Source of the DNA: Blastobasis lacticolella
Lineage: Eukaryota > Arthropoda > Insecta > Lepidoptera > Blastobasidae
Reading direction: 5' to 3'
Assembly (NCBI GenBank): GCA_905147135.1
Contig: LR990046.1
Location: 10,074,501-10,138,500, forward strand
DNA: 64,000 nucleotides
Numbering within the stretch: the first letter of the stretch is position 1; the number at the start of each line of letters is the position of its first letter. Positions 11,315 through 22,000 of this stretch are shown here, piece by piece. A program made the translations under genes and the position numbers. A model generated the notes under the pieces. It ran no database searches. It saw only the letters and a list, made by a program, of their open reading frames with translations, and was not told the DNA's origin.

Positions 11315-11624
11315 TGTATGTTCATAAAAATTTGCAGAAGAATAGTGATGTTCATAATATTAATACGAGAATTAAAGATAAGCTTGTTGCTGGTGCTTGT
11401 CGTCTAGCCAAAGTCCACAAATCTTTAGAATTTACCATTGAATAAATTTAAAGTCGCTATAAAAAACAAATTATGTCAAAAAGTTATTATAGTATATCTG
11501 AATATGTAAATGACAAAAGTCCATGGGACTGAACTGCTGTTCTATACAGGTATTTACTTTTAGGATAGTATATAGGACAAATAATGTATTAGTACATATG
11601 AAATGTTAAAAAAAAAAATTAACG

Positions 11625-12445
11625 TAGGCTCTGTGGGTTTCTTGACGTTTCTTTCCCCCACGGAGATCCACCTTGGAAGCGGCGTTAATTTTCCTTCCTC
11701 TCCCACACATGGTGTCTCCTGTCTGCGCTAGGGTAGGGGTAGGGTAGTAGTTAGAGTAGGGGTAGGGTAGGGTAGGGTAGGGTAGGAGTAAGATAGCGGT
11801 AAGGTAGTGATAGGGTAGGGTAGGGATAAGATAGTGGTAGGGTAGGGGTAAGATAGTGGTAGGGTAAGGTAGTGGTAGGGTAAGGTAGTGGTAGGGTAAG
11901 GTAGTGGTAGGGTAAGGTAGTGGTAGGGTAAGGTAGTGGTAGGGTAAGGTTAAGGCAATGGTAGGATAGGGTAGGGGTTAGGTAGCGGTAGGGTAGGGAT
12001 AGGATAGAGTAGGGTGGGAGCGACTACCTATCATGTGCAGCATGTGTGATGCACGCTCACTTAAAAGTCTGTCTGGCGGTGGCGTGGGGGCCGGGTCGCT
12101 CTTTTCCCTCAAATATGGTTGAATTGGACGATGGCTGAGCCCTGCGTTATACTCGTGAACGGGTGCTGCCTTGGTGGACTGGCATACTCTTGCTGTAGTT
12201 TTAGGTGGTTTTTCTTAATTATACTAGACATACCTATATAATATATCGAACGCGGTCTGGCTCTGCCTGGCATTGTCGAACACGGTCCGGTCGTGGTTGG
12301 CGTAGGGTGGGTTTGCTGCGGCCGTAGGGTGGTCAGCGTGTCACTATGTGTTTCCTTCCTACTTTCCTACCCCTCCTTTTTGAAGATTGAAAGAGATATT
12401 TAATGTCCTAATCAATAAAAAAAATTTAATTTTGAATTTTGAATT
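11625..12445 (+). mobile_element. LINE 3' UTR-like tail with internal G-rich array
   Basis: A non-coding stretch starts 'GGCTCTGTGGGTTTCTTGAC', carries the GTAGGG array, then GC-rich sequence, and ends in repeated 'TTTTGAATTTTGAATTTT' at 12431-12447. That short direct-repeat tail is typical of retroposon 3' ends. Which LINE it belongs to is uncertain. Confidence 0.4.
11728..12020 (+). repeat. G-rich tandem array (GTAGGG words; 16-bp unit core)
   Basis: Imperfect tandem repeats of GGTAGGG/GTAGGGTAAG words occur. The most regular part, about 11855-11950, is a 16-bp unit TGGTAGGGTAAGGTAG repeated five to six times nearly perfectly. It differs from the insect telomere repeat TTAGG. One strand has many runs of three Gs and could form G-quadruplexes. 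Confidence 0.85.
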
Positions 12446-12493
12446 TTAAACATAGCTTGGAGTCCTTTAGGTTCATGTATGCCACTACATCAA

Positions 12494-12595
12494 AACGTCC
12501 ACTGCATCAGAATGTCCACTGTATCACAACATCCACGATATCAAAATTTCCACTGTATAAGGATGTCCACTGTACGAGAATGTCCACTGCATCAG
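12494..12595 (+). repeat. 17-bp minisatellite, six units
   Basis: Six consecutive 17-bp units derived from AATGTCCACTGCATCAG run without a gap. The first and last are closest to consensus and the middle units are diverged. A related degenerate array lies in the opposite orientation at 16455-16545. Confidence 0.85.
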
Positions 12596-12744
12596 AAAAT
12601 CGTGGTAGGGTAGGGTATGGAGAAGAGGTAGAATTAATTCAATTGACACGCGAACGAAGTTAATTCGAAGAAAATTCTTTCGGTTTTAAGTTTCGGCAAG
12701 TATTTATCTTGTGTAGGAGCAATAGTTTTCTGTCCTGTTCACTA

Positions 12745-12911
12745 CCTGTCTGTTGTTATAATCCTGTGCTTCTCTCCATACCAAGGTTGTCTGGAAGAGA
12801 TCACATTAGTGATAAGACCGCCCTTTGTACTATCTACCATATTTTTTGTATCTGTACTTGTGTTCTATGGTGTGCAATAAAGAGTTTTGTATTGTATTGT
12901 ATTGTATTGTA
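12745..12911 (+). mobile_element. LINE 3' end with (TTGTA)n tail
   Basis: The segment 'GTTGTCTGGAAGAGATCACA', then 'GTGATAAGACCGCC', then 'TATGGTGTGCAATAAAGAG', ending in TTGTATTGTATTGTATTGTA, is the 3' UTR and tail type seen in very abundant lepidopteran Jockey-like LINEs (BMC1/L1Bm group). No coding part remains. Confidence 0.65.
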
Positions 12912-13065
12912 GTTTTCTGGACTATTTGCTAGACTGCTTTTCAATCTGGTTAAAAATTATAACTCGCTTGTCGACTATCTTGGACTATCTTGTCGAATAT
13001 CATGGTGGCTGCTAAAGTAGAACTACTTCTTGACATCTTATGCGGACGGAAGGCTATAGGCACTC

Positions 13066-13108
13066 CAAAACTAAGGAAGGTAGGTAAATCCTACCTTCCT
13101 TAGTTTGG
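13066..13108. repeat. Perfect short hairpin (17-bp arms)
   Basis: AAACTAAGGAAGGTAGG and its exact reverse complement CCTACCTTCCTTAGTTT are separated by only five bases. This could be a stem-loop or the footprint of a foldback insertion. Confidence 0.7.
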
Positions 13109-13244
13109 ATTACTTTGATTTATCTTTATCATTTAGGTACCCGGACAAAATGTAGAAGGTATCCAGTTAAATGTCATGAGATAGAACGCGGAAAATATGC
13201 TTGTTATGAAAATTATTACCAATTACCTTTACTCTATTTCTCCA

Positions 13245-13565
13245 GCTCGCGCGCGTCGGTAAACCGGGTTCAAATCCCGCTGCGGCCATGGACCAATGAC
13301 TCTTTTCTGAGTTATGTACATTAGTTTAATACTAACCGATGCTCTTACGGTGAGCGAAAACATCGTGATGAAACCTGCAAATTCAGGAAACTAAATTTGT
13401 AACCATGATCCAATTTGGTCAGGTTCCCCTGGTAGCAGGGTCACGGAGGTCAGATGGTAGTCACTCCACTGTAATTACCTAATCACCAAATTCTGGATCA
13501 TGATCCAGGCGGACCCCAGGCCCTCGTTCTCGAGAGCACAACCGGGACATTAAGTCCAAGATGAT
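13245..13565 (+). mobile_element. tRNA-type SINE (family A)
   Basis: It begins in a degraded tRNA-like head whose B-box-like segment GGTTCAAATCCCGCTGCGGC is clear. The family-A body follows: TGAGTTATGTACATTAGTT, ACCGATGCTCTTACGGTGAG, the ATGATCCAATTTGGTCAGG block and 'CCAAATTCTGGATCATG'. It ends at 'CCAAGATGATT'. The A-box half of the head is eroded. Confidence 0.8.
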
Positions 13566-14455
13566 TGTTTTTATTTATTCTTACTCCAATTGCCGCATAC
13601 ATATTCTTCGTTTATCTCCTCAGTTCTCTCATTCAATCTCGCTCCAAGACCAAAGCAGCCCAGCATTCCTTTCTCTGTCCCAGTCACTACGTCTTCTGTC
13701 ACTTCAGCAAGTTCCGTATTTTTTTCCTCGCCCATACTTCTTAGCGCTGACAATTCTACTGTATTTATCCTACTTGGGTAATTCTTCGGCTATACACAAC
13801 TTTCGCTTTGGAACGAACATCGCTCTAAGAACAATTGAACTTTTTAACCCTACTTATAACCGCCCTCTAAATTAATAGAGCAATAGAAAACTGGTATTTG
13901 TTCCAATTTTCATTACATTCATATAAAAGACATCAACGGGGGCGTCGCTCGCGTTGAAGTGAAAAGCGTGAAAAGTCAACATTATCTTCAATAACATTTA
14001 TGAATATTATCATGTGGTTAGAATACTGTCATTCGAAACTATAAATGTTGGAGTCATGAAAAAAGACGTAGAAAAATGTTTTTGAATGTCTCTTGATACC
14101 ATTTTCAGTATATAAAAAAGTCAATGCTAAAAAGTTTCTAAACTACGCCACCGGCCAATCGGCGTTGGGTCTGCCACTTACAGTTCAGTTCAGTCTTCTA
14201 CCCCCAGATAATCCCCAAGCCCCCGACCATGGTGCTGCTAGTCCGGGCGGCAGGTTCGCAGGAAACGAGGTCGTCCACCCGCCACTGGAACTCTGGTCCA
14301 TCGCGCGAGCCCTCAAAGGCTTTTGATAGTCGTTTTATGTAGGTTTTATATGTCATCGTTTCGAGAGGCTAGATATATTGCGGACACAATGTGACACAGT
14401 GAACAATGCGGCAGTTGTGGTGTTCCGATAAAAAGCGGCTGTGTGTTTTAGTGGG
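13566..14455. other. Non-coding stretch, nothing firmly assigned
   Basis: Short open frames exist at 13561-13875 and 14093-14326. None shows a family motif or paired splice sites. A GC-richer patch at 14150-14310 might be old transposon coding sequence but could not be identified. Confidence 0.3.
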
Positions 14456-16337
14456 TAGGGCTTGCAAGTTGTATATTCGAACGAATTATTCGAATATTCG
14501 CCTCATCTCAATATTCCAATAGAAATTTAGGTAAAATTCGAAAATTTTTAAATAATTGGAATTTACGTACTCATGTCTTCATTTTGTGGTATTTAATCAA
14601 ACGGATCGTGTGAACGCAGCCACCGAATGCTCGGTGACTCGTGCTTGAGTATTCTGTTATGCGAGACGCATTCTGTCTGATATAATGTTTTAGTTTAAAT
14701 TTAATTTGATTTTAATTAGTACCTATCACTTATCTCATGATATAATTTTTTTTCCTTTTCTTTGTTAAGTCAATAATCGTTTTGCATCCTAATCTTGTAA
14801 AATACCTAATTTTAGGATCTCACTGACCTAATGCTACATCTTCAATCCCGCGAGGCAGGAACTTTGTAATTTGCTGTGTTCGGGACTACACGGGAGGGAA
14901 TCGCGAGGCAAGACGACCGATTACACTCTCACCTTGCGAGAGTTAAGGGGATTCGATTTCTGTACTGAATTAAATTTTTGTAAGTGTTTAGTAATTGAAT
15001 TATGGTTTATACTATTAGTAATAGTAGTTTATGCAACTTGCATATAAAAGAGGGTATGAAGACATGAGTGTTTGTTTATTATGATAAAAGTTTGACACGA
15101 GTGTTTTAATACCTAATTACTGCATACACTATTTTATCTACACTCATATTTTCATGTTAAAATTTCGTACCTATAATTTTCTCAACTTTGCTGCGAGTCA
15201 GTTTTGTTAAGCGAAAAACTAATTCCATACTACATAATCACAATACTGCCAAAACCAAATAAACAGAAAAGTTTTAAATTAAGTGTTACTAGTAATAATT
15301 ATTAATAGTAGTTTATGCAACTGGCATATAGAAACATGAGTGTCTGTTTGTCATACGAGGCGTAGCCAAGTATGATAATAGTTTGACAATAGTGTTTTAA
15401 TACCTAATTATATGCAGTCGCATACACTACTTTATCTACACTCATATTTTTATGTTAAAATATAGTACCTATAATTTTCTCAACTTTGCTGCAAGTAAGC
15501 TGTGAGTCAGTTCTGTTGTATCTACGCGTCGAGGGTATAAAGCGGCGGGAAATTCACTTCACTACTTTCATATTTATCTATTTTTTTGCTTCAAACAAGA
15601 AAAAACATTCACAAACACAAATTACAACAATTAGAAAAAATATTCTATTTAGCGGGAAAATAATTACACACAAATATAAACAGGAAAATTTAAATTTTGA
15701 ATTTGTCATAGACATTTAGGTATTCAGCCTACATTTCGCCGTGTCTCGGCGGCCGACAAAAATTTAAAAAGTAAAAGTGTTGCATAATGATTAAAAAGTT
15801 ATTTTACGTTACAGCTGTAATGAAATTAGATTCGAAAAGTAATTTTTTAAAATTATATAGATTGGCGTGAAAAAAGTGTATCCTTAAACAACTGTTTTCG
15901 AATATGAAATTGGAACATTACGCTATGTGTGTAGATAAAGTAATTTTTTAAAGTTTTATAGACTGGCGTGAAAAAGTTTACAACTGCTTTCGAATATATA
16001 ATTGGAACATTACGCAATGAGTGTAGATAAATGTATGTAAAGGTGCGGCAAATCGCTTTCTACGAGTATAACTTAATGATATAAAATAATACAGTTAAAT
16101 CGAAAAAACCATATTCGCCGCTAGGGCGTCGTTTTGTGAATTTTATTTTTCATTGCTTTGTTGTACATTATTAACATGTAGAAATCCATTTCACGCTCAT
16201 TGGGATACATTTACTAACGGTCAATTGCTCAAACTTACATTAAAAACGTAGTTAATACCCTGATTCCAGATTTCAGAATATTTCGAATAATATTCGAACA
16301 TTTGAATATTTAAATTTTCAAGTATTTGCAAGCCCTA
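14456..16337. mobile_element. hAT-like DNA element, non-autonomous, about 1.9 kb
   Basis: The left end TAGGGCTTGCAA (14456-14467) is mirrored by TTGCAAGCCCTA (16326-16337). Subterminal TATTCGAA/TTCGAATATT words also occur in inverted form at both ends. No transposase was seen and the flanking 8-bp target duplication is not clear, so the insertion looks old. Internally there is a roughly 200-bp direct duplication (about 14995-15205 and 15290-15510) and a roughly 100-bp tandem duplication (about 15838-15940 and 15945-16030). Confidence 0.6.
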
Positions 16338-16454
16338 TAATTAGGGTCCATTTTCTGGCAATCTCACATGTCCACGTCATTATCCCGGCAGACTTCATTA
16401 TTAGGATCTTTACAAGATTTCTCCACTTACAACAAATGGTTGGTTGCGGTAGGG

Positions 16455-16545
16455 TGTCATTTCGATAGAGTAGACATTATGGTAAAATGGACATTTTAAT
16501 GTGGATATTTTAATACAATGGATATTTCTATGCTTTAGACATGTA
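16455..16545 (-). repeat. Degenerate copy of the 17-bp minisatellite
   Basis: On the minus strand this region again spells the TGTCCA..TTA unit with a 17-bp period (for example plus-strand ATGGACATTTTAATGTG followed by GATATTTTAATACAATG). It is the reverse orientation of the array at 12494-12595 and more diverged. Confidence 0.55.
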
Positions 16546-17217
16546 CGGCCGGTTTTAATATCAGCATCGCTTAGGAAACCGTGACTTTTAAAGGCATGGT
16601 AAAAGCAGTTGTTTTGGATTTTTGGTAAGTACATTTATTCTAAACGTGTGAATCGTACCTCTAGGTATCATGGAGGACAGTTTTGTCACTAGAGTTTCGT
16701 ATAAAAGTACTCATAACACTACACTAGGATTTTCTTATTCACAGCGCCGACAAATACACTAAAAAGACAATTACAAAAAACACTATTTTATCTGCCCAGG
16801 AATGAAAAACGAACCAGGAATCTGCATAGGCCGGTCGAATTGTGCACATGGTGATTATTCGCTATCTCTGATTTCTAATTTTGGTCAGTAAAATGACAAT
16901 AAACTGTTAGATAAAGTACTATTGGGTTACTGCTCTAAATTAACAGTTTTAATTGACAATTGAATCGTATTTTCTCCTATAACAACATACGTAAACTACA
17001 TAGATTACTAGAAACAACAGTCTAATCATTTTGCCATGAATCTGCCAGGTCTGCGTCAGGCTAGGCACTTTTATGTAATTATGAACTTCGTGCGTGTATT
17101 GTGTTAATTACCCCAATGGATTCGTAACCTGTTGTGACCTGTAATTAACTGTATGTACCTGGCAAATAAGAATTTAATAGTCTTTTGTTCGTACATTTTT
17201 ACATTTAAAACGTAACG

Positions 17218-17572
17218 AATTAAAACTTAAACCCTTATTTTTACAATAATTATTAACATTTTGATTAGTGCATAATAAAGTATCTCAATAAATAATAAAA
17301 TTGATTATATCCTACAAAATCATAGTGAGGCGTCAAATCATAGTGAGGCGTCTATCCCCGCACGAGGCATGTATCCCCCGAAGCTCTTTTACCGTTGGGC
17401 AACTATCCGCCACAGTAGGCAACTATCCCCCTTGCGAGAGGTCAAGTAAAACGTGATTTACTCACAACCAATAATAATTACGTTTACAAAAATAGGCTAT
17501 TAGTAAGTACATATTTCTTCATAACAGGGCTTTTTTGAAAAATAGGGCTTGTATCCGGCGTTTACCCTATAT
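17218..17572 (+). repeat. Dispersed repeat D, first copy
   Basis: It contains ACAATAATTATTAACATTTTGATTAG, 'AATCATAGTGAGGCGTC' and then repeated 'GGCAACTATCC/ATCCCCC' words, and ends 'GGCGTTTACCCTAT'. A second copy lies in the opposite orientation at about 62318-62705. Coding potential was not seen. Confidence 0.65.
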
Positions 17573-18500
17573 CTAAATAAATAATTAGCTAGCTATTCAG
17601 AAACTTATTTTCATCATTTAGTGACTCCGCCATTCAAAAGTAGGTTAGTATAAAAAATTCTAAACTATAATCGATTGCTACGTGGGTGGTCAGGTTGATG
17701 AGACTATTGTAATGCCAGGCATTGACTGTCGGGAGCTATAAATCGTAAAGTTGATATGACGGCGCTAGACGTATTTGGAAGATTTAAGTAAGCCATTCAC
17801 GACAATGAAAGGTCGTATTTCGAATAAAAGCTGGCGAAAGGACAATAATTTTACTTCCATTGCTAAATTGAACGAGTTATTTATTTAACCATTTATTGTG
17901 CACAAAGAACGTTACAATAATATGAACATAAAGATAACAATCACAAAAGGTACAGGTTATTTCTAAAAACTACTACTACTTACGAATTACTTAGTTTACC
18001 TAACTCCAAGATAGAAGAGACTCGCGTGCGTAGGTTTGCACGTGCTTCGTAAGCCCCAAAGATAGGTGAGTGAGAAACATGTGCCAAATCTACCAGTATC
18101 GGAAAAGAGGTCCCGCGGGAGTGGTAAAGAGGGAAGCGATGGATTGACATCGCGAAGTAGGATGCGAAAGCTAGCTTATGTTACTCGCTGATAATGTAGC
18201 TTTCTATAATTGAAAGAATTTTCAAAATGGGTTCTGTAGTTTTTGAATTTGTCCATTACAAACATACAATGCATTCATTCCATTTTATAATGTTAGTATA
18301 GATGTCTACAGTAGTGCAGCTACCCTTTTGGATAGGCAGGTCATTTCCGTTAAGAGACAGGTTCGTGAGACGTATGTATGTATGTATTTAAACTCTTTAT
18401 TGCGTATAACTACATAAAGAACATTAACAAAAGAAACTAAATATACATTGCAAAGACGTCAGTTCTCAGTTAGTTATTTTCTCAGCAAGTCATCTTCGTA
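17573..18500. other. Non-coding stretch upstream of the first LITAF-like gene
   Basis: Nothing gene-like was found. An ATGT microsatellite (18370-18388) adjoins an A-rich end that looks like a minus-strand retroposon tail. Confidence 0.3.
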
Positions 18501-18515
18501 CTAGTACCTAATACT

Positions 18516-18665
18516 AAAACAAACAAACAGCTCTAGATTAATTCCCTGCCACATGTTAACCGGGTGCTCACATTTGATCTCCTTTGTCTTCTTAGCTCCT
18601 GTGGCCAGTTGAGCGACAAATGCCAATTGCGATGCAACACAAACAAACCATATTGATATTCGCAT
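18516..18665 (-). other. Possible small secreted-protein ORF or lone signal-peptide exon
   Basis: From ATG at 18665 the minus strand reads MRISIWFVCVASQLAFVAQL then ATGAKKTKEIKCEHPVNMW, and stops at about 18504-18516. The first ~22 residues look like a signal peptide with an A-T-G-A cleavage context. The stretch is short, matches no family I recognise and has only a weak donor (AG|GTAC) before the stop. It lies about 420 bp upstream of the plus-strand LITAF-like first exon, head to head with it. It could be chance. Confidence 0.2.
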
Positions 18666-18829
18666 AATAGCAATTGCGAGGCTTGCATGTTTAATTGATC
18701 TTGCTCTTGCAATCACATCAGTGAATAGCCGTGGTTCATCGTAACCGTAGTTAGTGCTGACGTAGTCGTGCCATCTCTCTCCTTCAAATGGCGTGTTGTA
18801 ACCGTCCTTTTCCCTCGTGATGTAACTCC

Positions 18830-19084
18830 GTGCCGTGCGCGCGCGCGCATTGCATTCACTCCATCCGCAGCGCGGCGTAAACAACTCAAAAACTTTAAAC
18901 TTACTTCGTACTTTCGAATACTTATTAACAACTTAGAAAATATTGTGATACTTTAATTATAAAAGTGACCAGGTGTCTCTTTAAAATTCAAGCGTGAAAA
19001 GTACTTCTGGAATAATATTCGTTGAAAGTGACTGGAATTGGCGAGCGGATTGAGAAACCAGATTGAAGGTTGAATTTCGACACG
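18830..19084 (+). promoter_or_regulatory. Probable 5' UTR and promoter region of LITAF-like gene 1
   Basis: Upstream of the ATG at 19085 there is a short CG-rich patch (GTGCGCGCGCGCGCATT at about 18837-18851) followed by about 220 bp with no upstream ATG in strong context. The start site itself is not fixed by any motif I can see. Confidence 0.3.
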
Positions 19085-22000
19085 ATGGATGCCACAAGTG
19101 AGTAGACTGTGATTTATTATTTTTATTGTTCTTTCACAACTATACATATAAAACCTACATATAAACCAAACACAAATGGGGCACCATCGTCTGGCCATCT
19201 TCAATTCAACGGAAATGGTTATTTGTTACTTTAATACCTTCATTACATATCGAAATCCTAATTTCAATTTTAATTATTGATAAATTTCAAACTACTTTTA
19301 TCAGCCAATTATTATTTAAAGTAATGTACCCTATAATAACAAGATTACGTATAGAATAATTTCAAACAAACAAAATCAGTACAGATAGTAGAAAATATTT
19401 CAAAATATATTTATATATTTATAAATAGGACGGAATCTACATTAAATAAACTTAATCGTCACCGCCTTCACTCTGCTTGGTTTTCCTTCCTTCATCCGGT
19501 TTTTTCTTTGTCTACGAATACATAATTCTACGTATTTATGTTTTAATAACGTACTCATTGTATCTAAGTATCAAGGCAAATTATAAAGTACGTTTTGCAC
19601 CAAATTCTTAAACATGTTAAAGTATGACGTTTAGCGTTTTTTGTATGAAGTTTTTGTTTAAATATGAACTTAAATGCGTGTAAGAATTTGGTCCAAGCCG
19701 CCTTAAATGTCTTAACCTATAGTTGTATTTCATCTAACCTCTATTTATAACTAAGTGCTTAATTCAAATATTATGTTTGTAAAAACATGTGACCTTTGAC
19801 ACATGAATCAGCCCAGTAGGTAGTAAGAATGAGTTCAGCAGTAAACAGGTTAGTCATTATTATACAGTCTTCAATAATAAGTAGTAATATAACATATTCA
19901 TTATACTTGTGTGTTTATTGCAAATTATACGTCAGCCTTAGAGCACCTATTTACGCACTGCGTCCGATTCGAACGACAAGCAATGCTTTCCGAGACAGCC
20001 ACTGTACTATTTCTATCATAGCTTACGCGCTAGATATCCGAGTTTAGGCCAGTTTTCTATAATCCATCTAGTCATTTGTAGCGTGGCAAAAAACGTCCTG
20101 ATTTCGTTTCATAGACGAAATGTTACGTAAGTACCTAGGAGGCCCCGTCATTGCAACGCTAACTTAATTTTCTCTGATTCGGAGCTGTTACTTAAAGTGC
20201 GTAAACGATGTTATCGTTAGTAAATTAAAGGAATTAAGTAATATCTCTTGAAACCGAATCTCTCTCTTACAGAAAAACTGAAAGGTTATAAATATTTAAT
20301 ATAGGTAGCTATGGAGATAGCGAGTAATTTCAAAATTAAGGCACGTGGTACCAAAACCACAATAATTTAGTAGATAACCTAACCGATAGAAAAAGCCGCA
20401 TAACCCTTGACCCAACTTACTTAAAGTCAAAATATTTTTTTAACTATGGCACCGATTTTAATAAAAAAACAAAGCTAAGAACCATCTCGGTCAAACTGCC
20501 TTAAAACCGCATCCAAATCGGTTCATCTAATCAGGAGCTCGATACCACAGACAGACACACAAAGCCACAGATACACACGTGAAACTTATAACACCCCCTT
20601 TTTCGTCGGGGGTTAAAAATTTACGGCATATTGAAATTAAATTATGTAGAGTAACCATTGTGAAGTTGGGCTGTATACACTCGCCATCATTAGTGACCAC
20701 ACATGGTATATACTGTATATAGCGCGGCTCCATTATGGTAGCTAAATTTCCCTACTCTGAATGACGATAATCGGTTCATTGTCGATCTGCTGTGCGGTTA
20801 TTCGTACGTTTTAGTTTTGGTTTCAAGTCTTTCTCTTTCATATCACTATATTACGGTTCCTCGATACCAAGGCCATAAAGCAATTATCTATATTTTATGC
20901 TTAATTTAGACATCGCGAGTCATCGATATCGATTGAGAAATTATTTAGTGATAAACAGCAAACGGCGGCGTTTGGTCCGATAATTTCAAATGTTGTTATT
21001 TTCACTGTTGTTTCACACATAATGTGACATAGTCATTGTGTCATTGAATACCTAATAGTTTCTTTATTCAGTACTTAACAGTTATTTACTTAGGAACTTA
21101 CAAATTCTCAGAGAGTTGGACATAATATAATATATAATAATAACACTTGGCTAACTTTGTAATATGTTTATTTTATCAAAGTCCTCCTTATGCCCTTATT
21201 ATGACAAGCAACTACACGTGCACTGCACGCGGCCCGACATGCCGCAAGCCAGGTTCTGGTATTATCGTGTAGCACAAAGCACATAATATCACATAAGAAC
21301 ATGGCTAAATGTCTGATAAGGACATCTCAGTATCAGACGTGATTATAACTACCAATACACCGACTGCGCCACGTTGAGGTTAGCTTTTTAATAATAATCA
21401 GATGCTAAATTTGTAAAATAAATGAAAGACGAAGCGCATGAGGTGTAGCAGATAGTAGGATTGCTTTTACTTAATTTAATTCTTTCCATGACATTCTTTT
21501 AATACATTGCAAACAGAACAAAATGACTGAGCGCGTCTGTTGTGACACGTTTAAAGAATGGACGGAGAATAAAAAGAATTAAAGACTAACCTTTAACAGG
21601 AGGAAAAATCCTTTCATTGAAGCAATACTTCGTTACGGATAGTCCAAAGGTTCCTCCGCTTATTTAACTATACTTCTGCGTTAAACTGATACAATAAAAC
21701 GGAGTTAAATAGAAACTATAATTTCAACAACATTACCAAAATCTTCAAATAAAAGAAAATCGATAATAAATTGTTCTGGCATACGCCAAATTTTAAAATT
21801 CGAATAGAGGATGTATTAAAAGGAAAACAAAAATCGAACCATGAAAACTACTTGGAAGCAACCTGTTAAAGAACAAGGAGACCGCATTGTAGCATTACGC
21901 TTTACTACTAAGTAGTTTGGGTAGTAGTATGGGTCTGGGTGTAGTATGTATAATAAGTATGTATTTAAAAAAAAGTATATAATTCGTTTATCCGTTATCT

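Larger units (their letters stand above)
8240..11620 (+). mobile_element. Decayed CR1/Jockey-superfamily LINE, nearly full length
   Basis: A single plus-strand element carries, in order, an ORF1 remnant, an apurinic endonuclease remnant (about 9040-9390), a reverse transcriptase remnant (about 10217-11314) and an A-rich tail at 11609-11618. Frames are interrupted by several stops and shifts, so it is inactive. The order and the esterase-like ORF1 fit CR1-clade or related insect LINEs; the exact clade cannot be fixed by eye. Confidence 0.75.

Noticed and set aside
11728..12020. Interstitial telomere or subtelomere
   Set aside because: The unit is GTAGGG/TGGTAGGGTAAGGTAG, not TTAGG, and the stretch lies inside retroposon-like sequence.
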